Assembly (NCBI GenBank): GCA_045628945.1
Contig: JAZQQG010000030.1
Span: forward strand, 1 to 44,882
Source: RGIG4034 sp045628945
GTDB lineage: Bacteria > Bacillota > Clostridia > Lachnospirales > Lachnospiraceae
Reading direction: 5' to 3'
DNA: 44,882 nt
The position numbers were made by a program, and so were the translations under genes. The notes beneath the pieces are model-generated. The model did no database searches. It worked only from the letters and a program-made list of their open reading frames with translations, and was not told the DNA's origin. Positions 1 through 7,754 of the stretch are shown piece after piece (the stretch's first letter is position 1; every line of letters starts with the position of its first letter).

Positions 1-948
1 CTTGTAGTTGGAGAATTACTTAAGGAATATGCTAGAGACAGCTTTTATCTCGCTTCTAAATTCCCGGGATATGACCTTTCAAATATGTCTAAAGTTAAGG
101 AAAATTTTGAAGAGCAGCTTAGAAAATGTCAGGTTGATTACTTTGATTTTTACTTATTCCATAATGTATGCGAAATGAACATAGATGCATATCTTGATCC
201 TAAGTTTGGTATCTTCGATTATCTGATGGAGCAGAAGAAAAATGGTCGTATTAAGCATCTTGGCTTCTCTGCTCATGGTGATATTGCCTGTATGACAAGA
301 TTCTTGGAAGCTTACGGAAAGGACATGGAATTCTGCCAGATAGAACTTAACTATTTTGATTATAAGTTCCAGGATGCAAAAGGCAAGGTAGAGCTCCTTG
401 AAAAATGGAACATTCCTGTATGGGTTATGGAGCCTGTAAGAGGCGGTCAGCTTGCTACACTTTCTGATGAGGTAACAGCTAAGCTTAAGGCTGTAAGACC
501 TGACGAAGATGTACCTGCCTGGTCATTCAGAATTTTACAGTCTATTCCAAGTGTAACAATGACACTTTCAGGAATGTCAAATATGGAACAGCTTAAGGCA
601 AATGTCAAAACATATGAAGAGAACAAGCCATTAAATGAGGCTGAGATGGCCCTTATTCTTGACATTGCAGATGATATGATTGCAAAGACTACGGTTCCTT
701 GTACAGGCTGTCATTACTGTGTAAGTAAGTGTCCTAAGAAACTTGATATTCCATTTTTGCTAAAGCTTTATAACGAAGCAGTGGTTGCAGGAGCCGGTGA
801 TTTTATTGCACCTATGGCGTTGGCATCAATTGATGCAGATAAGCAGCCGGAGTGTTGTATAAATTGTCACAGTTGTGAAAAGGTATGTCCTCAGACGATT
901 CATATCCCGGAGGAACTTAAGAAGTTTGCAGTGAAGATGGGAAGATAA
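1..948 (+). CDS. Aldo/keto reductase with C-terminal 2x[4Fe-4S] domain (5' end cut by window)
   Basis: The reading frame is open from base 1, so the N-terminus lies upstream; the first internal Met codon is at 85. Visible family features are the active-site Lys strand (LASKFPGYD near bases 46-72), the DYFDFYLFHNV stretch with the catalytic His region, and the barrel strand LGFSAHGD. The C-terminal third carries two ferredoxin-type clusters, each Cys-x2-Cys-x2-Cys-x3-Cys-Pro (CTGCHYCVSKCP and CINCHSCEKVCP). Such fused proteins are NAD(P)H- or ferredoxin-linked oxidoreductases of anaerobes; the substrate cannot be told from sequence. Arg is mostly AGA and Pro mostly CCT, unlike the CGT/CCG-rich genes further right, which may reflect expression level or separate origin. 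A stem-loop at 1043-1072 ends the unit. Confidence 0.88.
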   Translation, partial: LVVGELLKEYARDSFYLASKFPGYDLSNMSKVKENFEEQLRKCQVDYFDFYLFHNVCEMNIDAYLDPKFGIFDYLMEQKKNGRIKHLGFSAHGDIACMTRFLEAYGKDMEFCQIELNYFDYKFQDAKGKVELLEKWNIPVWVMEPVRGGQLATLSDEVTAKLKAVRPDEDVPAWSFRILQSIPSVTMTLSGMSNMEQLKANVKTYEENKPLNEAEMALILDIADDMIAKTTVPCTGCHYCVSKCPKKLDIPFLLKLYNEAVVAGAGDFIAPMALASIDADKQPECCINCHSCEKVCPQTIHIPEELKKFAVKMGR

Positions 949-992
949 AAGATGAAGAAGATACAAAGCTAGAGCGAATAAATGGGGTAAAG

Positions 993-1021
993 TTGACTTA
1001 TGACTAGAAAGGTGATAATAT
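993..1021 (+). promoter_or_regulatory. Possible sigma-A promoter
   Basis: TTGACT (993-998) and TAATAT (1016-1021) are separated by 17 bases. It lies only about 20 bases before a terminator-like hairpin, so a transcript from here would meet the hairpin at once before reaching the membrane-protein gene near 1089. It may be fortuitous or part of a short leader. Confidence 0.3.
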
Positions 1022-1042
1022 CTAAAAAAGATGAGGAATTAA

Positions 1043-1072
1043 GCAGCTGATATTTTATATTAGCTGTTTTTT
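1043..1072 (+). terminator. Rho-independent terminator after aldo/keto reductase
   Basis: A 10 bp stem (1044-1053 with 1057-1066, one G-T pair, loop TTT) is followed directly by a run of T. The stem is AT-rich in its upper half, so strength may be moderate. Confidence 0.6.
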
Positions 1073-1088
1073 CATTTACAGGGAGCAA

Positions 1089-1454
1089 TTGAAAGGTTTG
1101 GTGATTATTTTGGATGCAGAGATGATTATAGTCTTAGCGATTTTAACATTTGTTGCTGCTATTATGATTGTTATAGGGTTGTGTCAGGTATTTAAAACCG
1201 ATGCGCCGGTCGGCTTTTATAATGTAGCAGACCCGCCAAAAAAAGACGAAATATCGGATGTCATCCTTTGGAATAAAAAGCATGGTAGGATGTGGATTGC
1301 TTATGGGTTATGCATCGAACTTGGTTTCTGGGTTGGATATATCCTTCCCACTGATGAAATAAAAATGATCTTCATGATGGGGGGAGTCCTTCTTCCTTTA
1401 CCCTTTATGGTTCTTGGACATCATAAGCTGGAAAAGAAGTATAAAGTGAAATAG
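1089..1454 (+). CDS. Small membrane protein, unknown function
   Basis: About 121 residues with three predicted membrane segments: an N-terminal helix around residues 11-32, one around 70-88 (MWIAYGLCIELGFWVGY) and one around 93-112. A conserved-looking loop between the first two carries GFYNVADPP and WNKKHGRMW. The C-terminus is basic. I do not recognise the family with certainty; short membrane proteins with an NKKHG-MW motif occur in clostridia as hypotheticals. The start is unclear: TTG 1089 has AGGGAG only three bases upstream, GTG 1101 has a weak AAGG, and ATG 1122 would shorten the first helix little. It lies between a terminator and an acetyltransferase remnant, so the neighbourhood gives no function. 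Confidence 0.55.
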   Translation: MKGLVIILDAEMIIVLAILTFVAAIMIVIGLCQVFKTDAPVGFYNVADPPKKDEISDVILWNKKHGRMWIAYGLCIELGFWVGYILPTDEIKMIFMMGGVLLPLPFMVLGHHKLEKKYKVK

Positions 1455-1481
1455 TTTCCAAAAAACTTTTACTACATACAA

Positions 1482-1616
1482 AGTCGAAAAAAAGACATAG
1501 CGGTATATCTTATTGCAAATGAGAACGCAATTCCTTTTTATGAAAAACTTGGAATGACGAAATCGGATGAAGTTATGCAATATAATAAAATTGATTGGAC
1601 GGATTTTACAGTATAA
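1482..1616 (+). pseudogene. GNAT acetyltransferase C-terminal remnant
   Basis: The frame ending with TAA at 1614-1616 encodes DIAVYLIANENAIPFYEKLG, followed by a 20-residue tail ending in DFTV. This is the last strand-helix-strand of a GCN5-related acetyltransferase (the N-x-A-I-x-F-Y-E-K-L-G-M segment). No acetyl-CoA-binding Q/RxxGxG/A loop or N-terminal part is found upstream in any frame before the membrane-protein gene that ends at 1454, and no start codon with a ribosome site is visible. It therefore looks like the tail left by a deletion. Confidence 0.7.
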
Positions 1617-1724
1617 TAGAAGAGTAATATTTATAAGAAAAGTGGCTAAAACATTGGATTATGCATATTGAAGCGTCAAACAGGATTATTGAGAAGTTGG
1701 AAATGCGTTTGTAGGAGCTGCAGA

Positions 1725-2279
1725 ATGAAATATTATCATTTGGTTACAAGGATTCCGATGAAAGAAGGGCAGATTATCGATTTTTCGGGGGATCATTATA
1801 ATCGTTTGTATGATTTCTGGATGAAAAGAGAATTCAGACGAGAAGATGGAGCTGACGTCTTTCAAGTGCTTGAAGAAGGCGATTTTTCGGAGGTCGGGCA
1901 AAAAGTTCTTTATGATTATGCTTTGAATCAGTCTCGGGCGGTAAGAGAAACCATATGCGAACTTGTCAGATGTCAATATTACCCGGAGAAACCTTCCAGA
2001 TTGCGATGCTTGTTTGTCTGTAGAACCATGGAGGAAGTGGAAACGTGGAAGGTCAATTTCCAATTACATCATCGTAAGGTTTTGCAGGTGGTGGAATTAA
2101 GTTCCGATGAAGAAGCATTTACCGGAGATGCCGCTTTTTTGCCTGAGGTTAACGGAGACAGTTTTGAAAAGAAAATGGAACAGGCCAAGCGATATTGGAG
2201 CGGTGAAACGAAGGGAGAACTGCCGGAAACTCTTCTTGGCGGTAAAATAACAGTTGAACGGATTGTGGAATCTGATTAA
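1725..2279 (+). CDS. DUF2441-like protein
   Basis: About 184 residues, soluble, no signal peptide. The ATG at 1725 is chosen because AGGAG sits seven bases upstream at 1713-1717; an open frame extends back to 1668 but its extra residues (Cys/Arg-rich) look non-coding. The start MKYYHLVTRIPMKEGQIIDF, a middle motif CRTMEEVETW, and FTGDAAFL followed by a YW helix match my memory of the DUF2441 family (YYHVVTE..MELGQ...; ..A..W...; ..GDA..). These are uncharacterised proteins, some tied to toxin or ADP-ribosyl-like folds; I assign no activity. It is flanked by a gene remnant and a diguanylate cyclase, in what looks like a variable region. Confidence 0.6.
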   Translation: MKYYHLVTRIPMKEGQIIDFSGDHYNRLYDFWMKREFRREDGADVFQVLEEGDFSEVGQKVLYDYALNQSRAVRETICELVRCQYYPEKPSRLRCLFVCRTMEEVETWKVNFQLHHRKVLQVVELSSDEEAFTGDAAFLPEVNGDSFEKKMEQAKRYWSGETKGELPETLLGGKITVERIVESD

Positions 2280-2335
2280 AATTGAAGTGTTATAGGGGAA
2301 AACGATACTTATCAGTTTCTTAAAGGAGTAAACCT

Positions 2336-4258
2336 ATGTATTATTCAGTAGTCGGAATGATTGCCATTGTGCTTCATTTGATCATGAATCATGAGTATAT
2401 TAAGATTGACAGACACAGAGATGAGGTGAATCGTGCCTATCGCAAGTATGTATTTGTAACCCTTCTGTACTTTGTCAGTGATGTGATGTGGGGGGTTCTG
2501 GACAGTCTGAATCTTCCGACGATTCTGTATGTGGACACCTTGATTTATTATATTTCGATGGCGTTAACCATTGCGTACCTTTGCTACTATGTGACCAAGT
2601 ATTTGCATTTGCGTACCCGTTTTGGCTTATTTATTAATATTTTCGGTCAGGCGTTTGCTTTTTTGGAAATCGTATTGCTTATTGTGAATCATTTCGTTCA
2701 CATCTTCTTCTGGATTTACCCCGATGGCACATATAAAGCCTATGAGTATCGATATATCGCACTTTATATGCAGGTATTCCTTTGTCTGTTACTGGCTATT
2801 CAGACCGGAATTGTTATGATCCGTGCCGTAGCTGAGATGAAAAAAAGATACTTCACAATCTTTTTCTTCTGCTCCTCCATGGCTGTGGCGATTATATTGC
2901 AGATTCTGTATCCTTTACTGCCCATTTATGCAATCGGTCTTCTGATCGGTAGTGGTATTATTCATACCTTTGTTAATGAAGGTGAGATTGAGGAACAGTA
3001 TAAGGTGTTGAAATCCGTAGCGGATATTCATTACAGCATGCATGTAATCGATCTTGCCAAGGATACGGTACAGGAATTAACAGCAAGACAAGCGGTAAAA
3101 GCCATCGTAAATCGTACCCAAGGTGCTTTGGAGATGATGAAGGACGTAATCAATGCCGTTACGGTGGATGAGTATCTGAAATCGGTTTTGGAATTCACGG
3201 ATTTGTCCACTCTTTCTGAAAGAATGCGCGGAAAAACCACCCTTGCAAAACAGTTTGTCGGCAAGGAAACGGGCTGGGTTCAAGCGATGTTTGTTGCTAT
3301 TGAAACGGACCCTTACGAGAAGCCTACCAAGGTAATCTTTTCGACCCGTGTCATTGAAGAAGAGAAGAAGAACGAAGAGATTCTCGTGAAAAAGTCCATG
3401 CTGGACGAACTTACCGGACTCTATAACAGAAGAGCGTATGAAGAGGACCTGACGGAATATGCCACGAATCCTCCCGGAGAGAATCTTGTATATGCCTCCA
3501 TCGATGTAAATGGTTTGAAGATTGTCAATGATGAAATCGGGCATGCGGCCGGAGACGAACTTATTCGCGGTGCCGCTGACTGTATGAAAAAGGCATTTGG
3601 AAGCTTTGGTAAGGTTTATCGAACCGGTGGAGATGAATTTGTAGCGATTTTCTTTGCATATAAAGAGCAGTTGGAATCCATTGCAGAGGATTTGGAAAAA
3701 ATCACTGCTGAGTGGTCAGGTGATTTGGTATCTTCCCTTGCCTTGTCGGTAGGCTATGTTCCGATGCAGGAATTCAGTGACTGTTCCCTTGTGGAGATTG
3801 CAAAAATTGCCGATAAGCGGATGTATCAGGCAAAATCGGCCTTCTATGCGAAGAAGGGTGTGGACCGCAGAGGTCAGGCGGCGGCAAATACTGCGTTGTG
3901 TAATCTCTATACCAAGATACTGAAAATTAATATTACCGATGATACGTATTCCATCGTAAACATGAATGCGTCTGAGAAAACCACGGAAAAGGGCTTTGCG
4001 GACACCATATCAGAGTGGCTTCACGGCTTTGGAAAATCCGGTCATGTTCATGAAGAGGACTTGGACGAATACTTAAGAAAAACGGAGCTTGACTATTTAA
4101 GATCCTATTTTAAGGGCGGTAAGACCTCGATCAGTATTCAGTACCGTAGAAAGTATTCGGATGGCTTTAAGCAGGTGGCAATGGATATGATTCCCGCCGA
4201 CGATTATACCAACGAGAATCAGACCTTGTTCCTTTATGTGAAGAATATCGACCTGTAA
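2336..4258 (+). CDS. Membrane-bound GGDEF diguanylate cyclase
   Basis: 640 residues; AAAGGAG lies 7-13 bases before the ATG. Residues about 1-212 form six or seven membrane helices. A linker/PAS-like region covers 225-345 and ends in a coiled-coil-like EEEKKNEEIL. The GGDEF domain covers about 350-510, with DELTGLYNRR, the metal-binding Asp390 (SIDVNGLK) and an intact GGDEF at 431-435, so c-di-GMP synthesis from two GTP is expected. The inhibitory RxxD site expected at 422-425 is absent (GSFG), so product inhibition may be lost. A further 130-residue C-terminal domain (about 515-640) follows and looks PAS-like (ISIQYRRKYSDG, DMIPADDYT). The membrane part probably senses a ligand. No EAL or HD-GYP gene is close by. 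Confidence 0.9.
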   Translation: MYYSVVGMIAIVLHLIMNHEYIKIDRHRDEVNRAYRKYVFVTLLYFVSDVMWGVLDSLNLPTILYVDTLIYYISMALTIAYLCYYVTKYLHLRTRFGLFINIFGQAFAFLEIVLLIVNHFVHIFFWIYPDGTYKAYEYRYIALYMQVFLCLLLAIQTGIVMIRAVAEMKKRYFTIFFFCSSMAVAIILQILYPLLPIYAIGLLIGSGIIHTFVNEGEIEEQYKVLKSVADIHYSMHVIDLAKDTVQELTARQAVKAIVNRTQGALEMMKDVINAVTVDEYLKSVLEFTDLSTLSERMRGKTTLAKQFVGKETGWVQAMFVAIETDPYEKPTKVIFSTRVIEEEKKNEEILVKKSMLDELTGLYNRRAYEEDLTEYATNPPGENLVYASIDVNGLKIVNDEIGHAAGDELIRGAADCMKKAFGSFGKVYRTGGDEFVAIFFAYKEQLESIAEDLEKITAEWSGDLVSSLALSVGYVPMQEFSDCSLVEIAKIADKRMYQAKSAFYAKKGVDRRGQAAANTALCNLYTKILKINITDDTYSIVNMNASEKTTEKGFADTISEWLHGFGKSGHVHEEDLDEYLRKTELDYLRSYFKGGKTSISIQYRRKYSDGFKQVAMDMIPADDYTNENQTLFLYVKNIDL

Positions 4259-4286
4259 AGGGAGATGATCTGATGGGGGTTTCCTC

Positions 4287-4315
4287 TTGCATATCGTCGA
4301 TGTAAAAGATATAAT
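4287..4315 (+). promoter_or_regulatory. Likely promoter of the FNT-family channel gene
   Basis: TTGCAT (4287-4292), 17 bases, then a perfect TATAAT (4310-4315). A second weaker pair, TTGTTC (4341-4346)/TAGAAT (4364-4369), also has 17-base spacing. Both lie in the 139-base gap before the gene. Confidence 0.45.
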
Positions 4316-4397
4316 GATTTGGATGTTTGAACGGTGGGATTTGTTCAATTGATTTAAAAAAAATAGAATACAAACGTAGAATGAGATGGAGAAGAAT

Positions 4398-5234
4398 ATG
4401 TTTTTAACACCGAAGGAAACTGTAGAAACGTATATTAACGGTAGTGTGACCAAGACGAAAATGTCGGTTCTCAAGGTCATTGGCAAGAGTATCTTTGCCG
4501 GTATGATGATTGCTATGGGTGCTGCCTGCAGCAACGTTGCGGTGCATTCGATTGATAATGTCGGAGTGGCAAGACTGGTAGCCGGTTGTGTATTCCCGGT
4601 AGGTCTTATGATGGTAATCATTATGGGCGCAGAACTTTTCACCGGAGATTGCCTGATGATTATGGCGGTTACCGATAAAAAGATTAAGGCTTGGCAGTTC
4701 GTTAAGATGCTTGTGTTAGTGTATATCGGTAATTTTATCGGCGGTTTCTTAACTGCCGGCACCATGTATTTAAGCGGACAGTTTAATTATTCCGCCGGAA
4801 GACTTGGCGCCTACACGATTAAGGTGGCATTGGGGAAGGCTACGTTAACTCCGGTGCAGGGAATTGCCTCCGGTATTCTTTGCAATATCCTGGTATGTGC
4901 GGCAGTTGTTGTCGCGATGGCTTCCAAGGATGTTACCGGGAAGCTTCTTGCCTCCTTCTTTGTGATTATGCCCTTCGTAACGGGCGGTTTTGAGCACTGT
5001 GTTGCCAATATGTATTATATTACCGCCGGACTTTTTGCAAAGTTGGATCCTGCGTATGTAGAAGCGGCAGACAAGATTTACGGGTTAAGTGATCTGTCCG
5101 CATTGGGCATCAAAGGATTTCTTGTGGATAATCTGATTCCGGTTACCATCGGGAATATTATCGGTGGTTCCATCTGCATTGGACTTCCGATGTTTTTGTT
5201 GAACTACAAGGAGAAGAAGGCCAAGGAGCAGTAA
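4398..5234 (+). CDS. Formate/nitrite transporter (FNT) family channel
   Basis: 278 residues from the ATG at 4398, chosen because GGAG (4388-4391) sits six bases before it; an in-frame ATG at 4386 has no ribosome site. Six membrane segments are visible, with the FNT hallmarks: an AGMMIAMGAA helix, GAELFTGDC in the second helix region, GNFIGG, a GIASGILCNILVC helix break, and FEHCVANMYYI. These pentameric channels pass formate, nitrite, hydrosulfide or related small anions across the cytoplasmic membrane; which one cannot be decided here. It stands alone, with its own putative promoter and a strong terminator at 5274-5312. No pfl, nir or asr gene is beside it. Confidence 0.92.
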   Translation: MFLTPKETVETYINGSVTKTKMSVLKVIGKSIFAGMMIAMGAACSNVAVHSIDNVGVARLVAGCVFPVGLMMVIIMGAELFTGDCLMIMAVTDKKIKAWQFVKMLVLVYIGNFIGGFLTAGTMYLSGQFNYSAGRLGAYTIKVALGKATLTPVQGIASGILCNILVCAAVVVAMASKDVTGKLLASFFVIMPFVTGGFEHCVANMYYITAGLFAKLDPAYVEAADKIYGLSDLSALGIKGFLVDNLIPVTIGNIIGGSICIGLPMFLLNYKEKKAKEQ

Positions 5235-5273
5235 GGAAGCGGCTTTCGATGAAATAAGAAACTGAGTTTTTTC

Positions 5274-5312
5274 AGAAGTTCTTTGCACGATTTGCAGAGA
5301 ACTTCTTTTTTA
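5274..5312 (+). terminator. Rho-independent terminator after FNT gene
   Basis: A perfect 9 bp inverted repeat (AGAAGTTCT 5274-5282, AGAACTTCT 5298-5306) is followed by a T tract to 5312. Inner TGCA repeats can extend the structure. Confidence 0.8.
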
Positions 5313-5479
5313 TGCTCAAAACACAAAATCTAACAAAAAAACCTATTGCAAAACACAAGATAAGGGTAGAACTCTTACGCAGTTTGGAGTATAATTTAAT
5401 CTGTATAATTATGGTGCCGAAGTATGCACTTTTGACGATTTTGTCATCCAAATGATGGTCTGATGGAGGAAGCAAGCTT

Positions 5480-6784
5480 ATGAGAATGTATGATCTGATT
5501 ATGAAAAAGAGAAATGACAATGAGTTGACTGCAGAAGAAATCGATTGGATGGTTCAAGAATATACCAAGGGAGCGATTCCTGATTATCAGATGTCTGCCA
5601 TGATGATGGCAATCTATTTTCGTGGAATGACCGAAGCGGAGACCTTACAGTTAACCATGTCCATGGCATCCAGCGGTGACCAATTGGATCTGAGCGGTAT
5701 TAGCGGAACCAAGGTAGATAAGCATTCTACCGGTGGGGTCGGAGATAAGACAAGTCTTACGCTTACCCCTATGGTTGCTTCTCTGGGAGTCAAGGTTGCA
5801 AAAATGAGCGGACGTGGTCTGGGACATACTGGCGGAACCATTGACAAGTTAGAAAGCTTTTCCGGTTTCTCTACTTCCATTCCCATGTCTACCTTTTTCG
5901 AGAATGTGAAAAATATCGGAATCTCTATTATGGGACAGACAGCGGAGCTTGCTCCTGCGGATAAGAAGTTATATGCCCTTCGCGATGTGACGGCAACGGT
6001 GGATCAGATGTCCCTGATTGCAAGCTCGATTATGAGTAAAAAGTTGGCTGCCGGTGCAGACGCGATCGTGCTTGATGTGAAGACCGGTAGCGGTGCTTTT
6101 ATGAAAAAAGAAGAAGATGCCTTTGCACTTGCCCGTGAGATGGTCAAAATCGGTAATGGTGCCAGACGTCGTACCATTGCGGTGGTTACGGATATGGACC
6201 AGCCCCTTGGCCTTGCCGTAGGAAATGCTCTCGAAGTAAAGGAAGCCATTGCAACCCTTCGGGGAGAAGGTCCGGAAGATTTCACCAATCTTTGCCTTAC
6301 CCTTGGTTCCAATATGCTTCTTGCGGGTGGATTCTGTAAGAGTCGCGAAGAGGGTGTTGCGATGTGCAAGGAAGCGATTGCTTCCGGCAAGGCGTTAGAC
6401 AAGCTTGCGGATTTTGTTGAGGCGCAGGGAGGCAATCGGGAGGAAGTATATCATCCCGAGCGATTACCGAAAGCAAATATCGTGGAAGATGTCCTTGCAA
6501 CCACGGAAGGCTATATTCAGCACATCGACTGTGATGAGGTCGGAATCTGCTCCCTGATTCTTGGAGGCGGACGTGAAACAAAGGAAAGCGAGATTGATCT
6601 TTCGGTCGGTATGATCCTTAAGAAAAAAGTGGGAGATTACGTCAAGGTCGGTGATGCACTATGCGAGATGCATGCAAACGACCGTGAGAAGCTTGAAATT
6701 GCAAAGAAGCGTTTTCTGAATGCTTACCATATGACGGATGCCTGCCCTGAGAAAGCGTCCTTTATCAAGGGCATTGTGGAGTAA
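5480..6784 (+). CDS. pdp: Pyrimidine-nucleoside phosphorylase
   Basis: 434 residues, the usual length. It splits uridine, thymidine and deoxyuridine with phosphate into base and (deoxy)ribose-1-phosphate for nucleoside salvage. The family signature SGRGLGHTGGTIDKLE is intact near residues 110-125, the phosphate-binding KHSTGGVGDK near 80-90, and DVKTGSGAFM follows. A C-terminal barrel-like domain (GMILKKKVGDYVKVGDALCEM) is present. GGAGGAAG precedes the ATG. The 245-base gap upstream holds the previous terminator and two TATAAT hexamers (5390-5395, 5404-5409), but neither has a good -35, so the promoter is not fixed. The next gene, phoH, starts 10 bases after the stop. Firmicute enzymes usually take both uridine and thymidine, hence pdp rather than deoA. 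Confidence 0.93.
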   Translation: MRMYDLIMKKRNDNELTAEEIDWMVQEYTKGAIPDYQMSAMMMAIYFRGMTEAETLQLTMSMASSGDQLDLSGISGTKVDKHSTGGVGDKTSLTLTPMVASLGVKVAKMSGRGLGHTGGTIDKLESFSGFSTSIPMSTFFENVKNIGISIMGQTAELAPADKKLYALRDVTATVDQMSLIASSIMSKKLAAGADAIVLDVKTGSGAFMKKEEDAFALAREMVKIGNGARRRTIAVVTDMDQPLGLAVGNALEVKEAIATLRGEGPEDFTNLCLTLGSNMLLAGGFCKSREEGVAMCKEAIASGKALDKLADFVEAQGGNREEVYHPERLPKANIVEDVLATTEGYIQHIDCDEVGICSLILGGGRETKESEIDLSVGMILKKKVGDYVKVGDALCEMHANDREKLEIAKKRFLNAYHMTDACPEKASFIKGIVE

Positions 6785-6794
6785 ACATAGAATT

Positions 6795-7754
6795 ATGACA
6801 GAACGTATTATAGAGGCGGATGCTTCGGATCTGAATAATATCTTTGGCTGTAACGATGCACACATTCGGGATATCGAGAATCGTTTGCAGGTTGCAATTA
6901 TTGACCGCAATGGTCAGGTAAAGATTACAGGAGAAGAAGAAAATGTCAAAAAGGCAGAGACACTTTTCTGCCAGTTGCTGACCTTATCAAAGCGCGGAAA
7001 TGCCATTGATACGCAGCGTGTAGATTACGGAGTGGATATGATTGAAGAAAATATTGAGAATGATATTACACAGTTGGATTCGGACTGCATCTGCCATACC
7101 ATGCAGGGGAAGACTGTAAAGCCGAAGACCTTTGGTCAGAAGCGTTATGTGGATGCAATCAAAGACAATATGGTTGTTTTCGGAGTGGGACCTGCCGGAA
7201 CCGGTAAAACCTACCTGGCCATGGCCATGGCAATTACTGCGTTTAAGAACGAAGAGGTGTCTCGTATCATTTTAACCCGCCCTGCCATTGAGGCAGGCGA
7301 GAAATTAGGGTTCCTTCCCGGAGACCTTCAGAGTAAGGTGGATCCGTATCTTCGTCCTTTGTACGATGCCCTTTATCAGATTATGGGGGCCGACAGTTTT
7401 CAGAAGAATATGGAGAAGGGATTAATTGAAGTGGCACCCTTAGCCTATATGCGTGGCCGAACGTTGGATAATGCTTATATCATCCTGGATGAAGCACAGA
7501 ATACCACGCCGGCACAGATGAAGATGTTCTTAACAAGAATCGGTTTTGGCTCGAAGGTCATCGTTACCGGTGACCAGACACAGAAGGATCTTCCCAAGGA
7601 TCAGAAGAGCGGTCTTGAGGTGGCGCAGCGAATTCTTAAGAATATCGATGGGATTGCGTTTTGTAATCTGACCAGTAAGGATGTGGTTCGACATCCTCTG
7701 GTGCAGAAGATTGTAAATGCTTATGAGCAGTATGAGGAGAAGACCAAACGATGA
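6795..7754 (+). CDS. phoH: PhoH family ATPase/RNA helicase-like protein
   Basis: 319 residues from the ATG at 6795. The frame is open further back into pdp, but those codons overlap pdp and the family starts near TERIIEADASD. An N-terminal KH-like part (residues 1-100) precedes the P-loop ATPase: Walker A GPAGTGKTYLA near 134-144, Walker B YIILDEAQNTT, and a sensor VTGDQTQKDLP. PhoH-like ATPases are thought to act on RNA together with YbeY, whose gene is two positions downstream; this order (phoH, membrane HD protein, ybeY) is standard in Firmicutes. The stop overlaps the next start by ATGA, suggesting coupled translation. The ribosome site is weak. Confidence 0.93.
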   Translation: MTERIIEADASDLNNIFGCNDAHIRDIENRLQVAIIDRNGQVKITGEEENVKKAETLFCQLLTLSKRGNAIDTQRVDYGVDMIEENIENDITQLDSDCICHTMQGKTVKPKTFGQKRYVDAIKDNMVVFGVGPAGTGKTYLAMAMAITAFKNEEVSRIILTRPAIEAGEKLGFLPGDLQSKVDPYLRPLYDALYQIMGADSFQKNMEKGLIEVAPLAYMRGRTLDNAYIILDEAQNTTPAQMKMFLTRIGFGSKVIVTGDQTQKDLPKDQKSGLEVAQRILKNIDGIAFCNLTSKDVVRHPLVQKIVNAYEQYEEKTKR

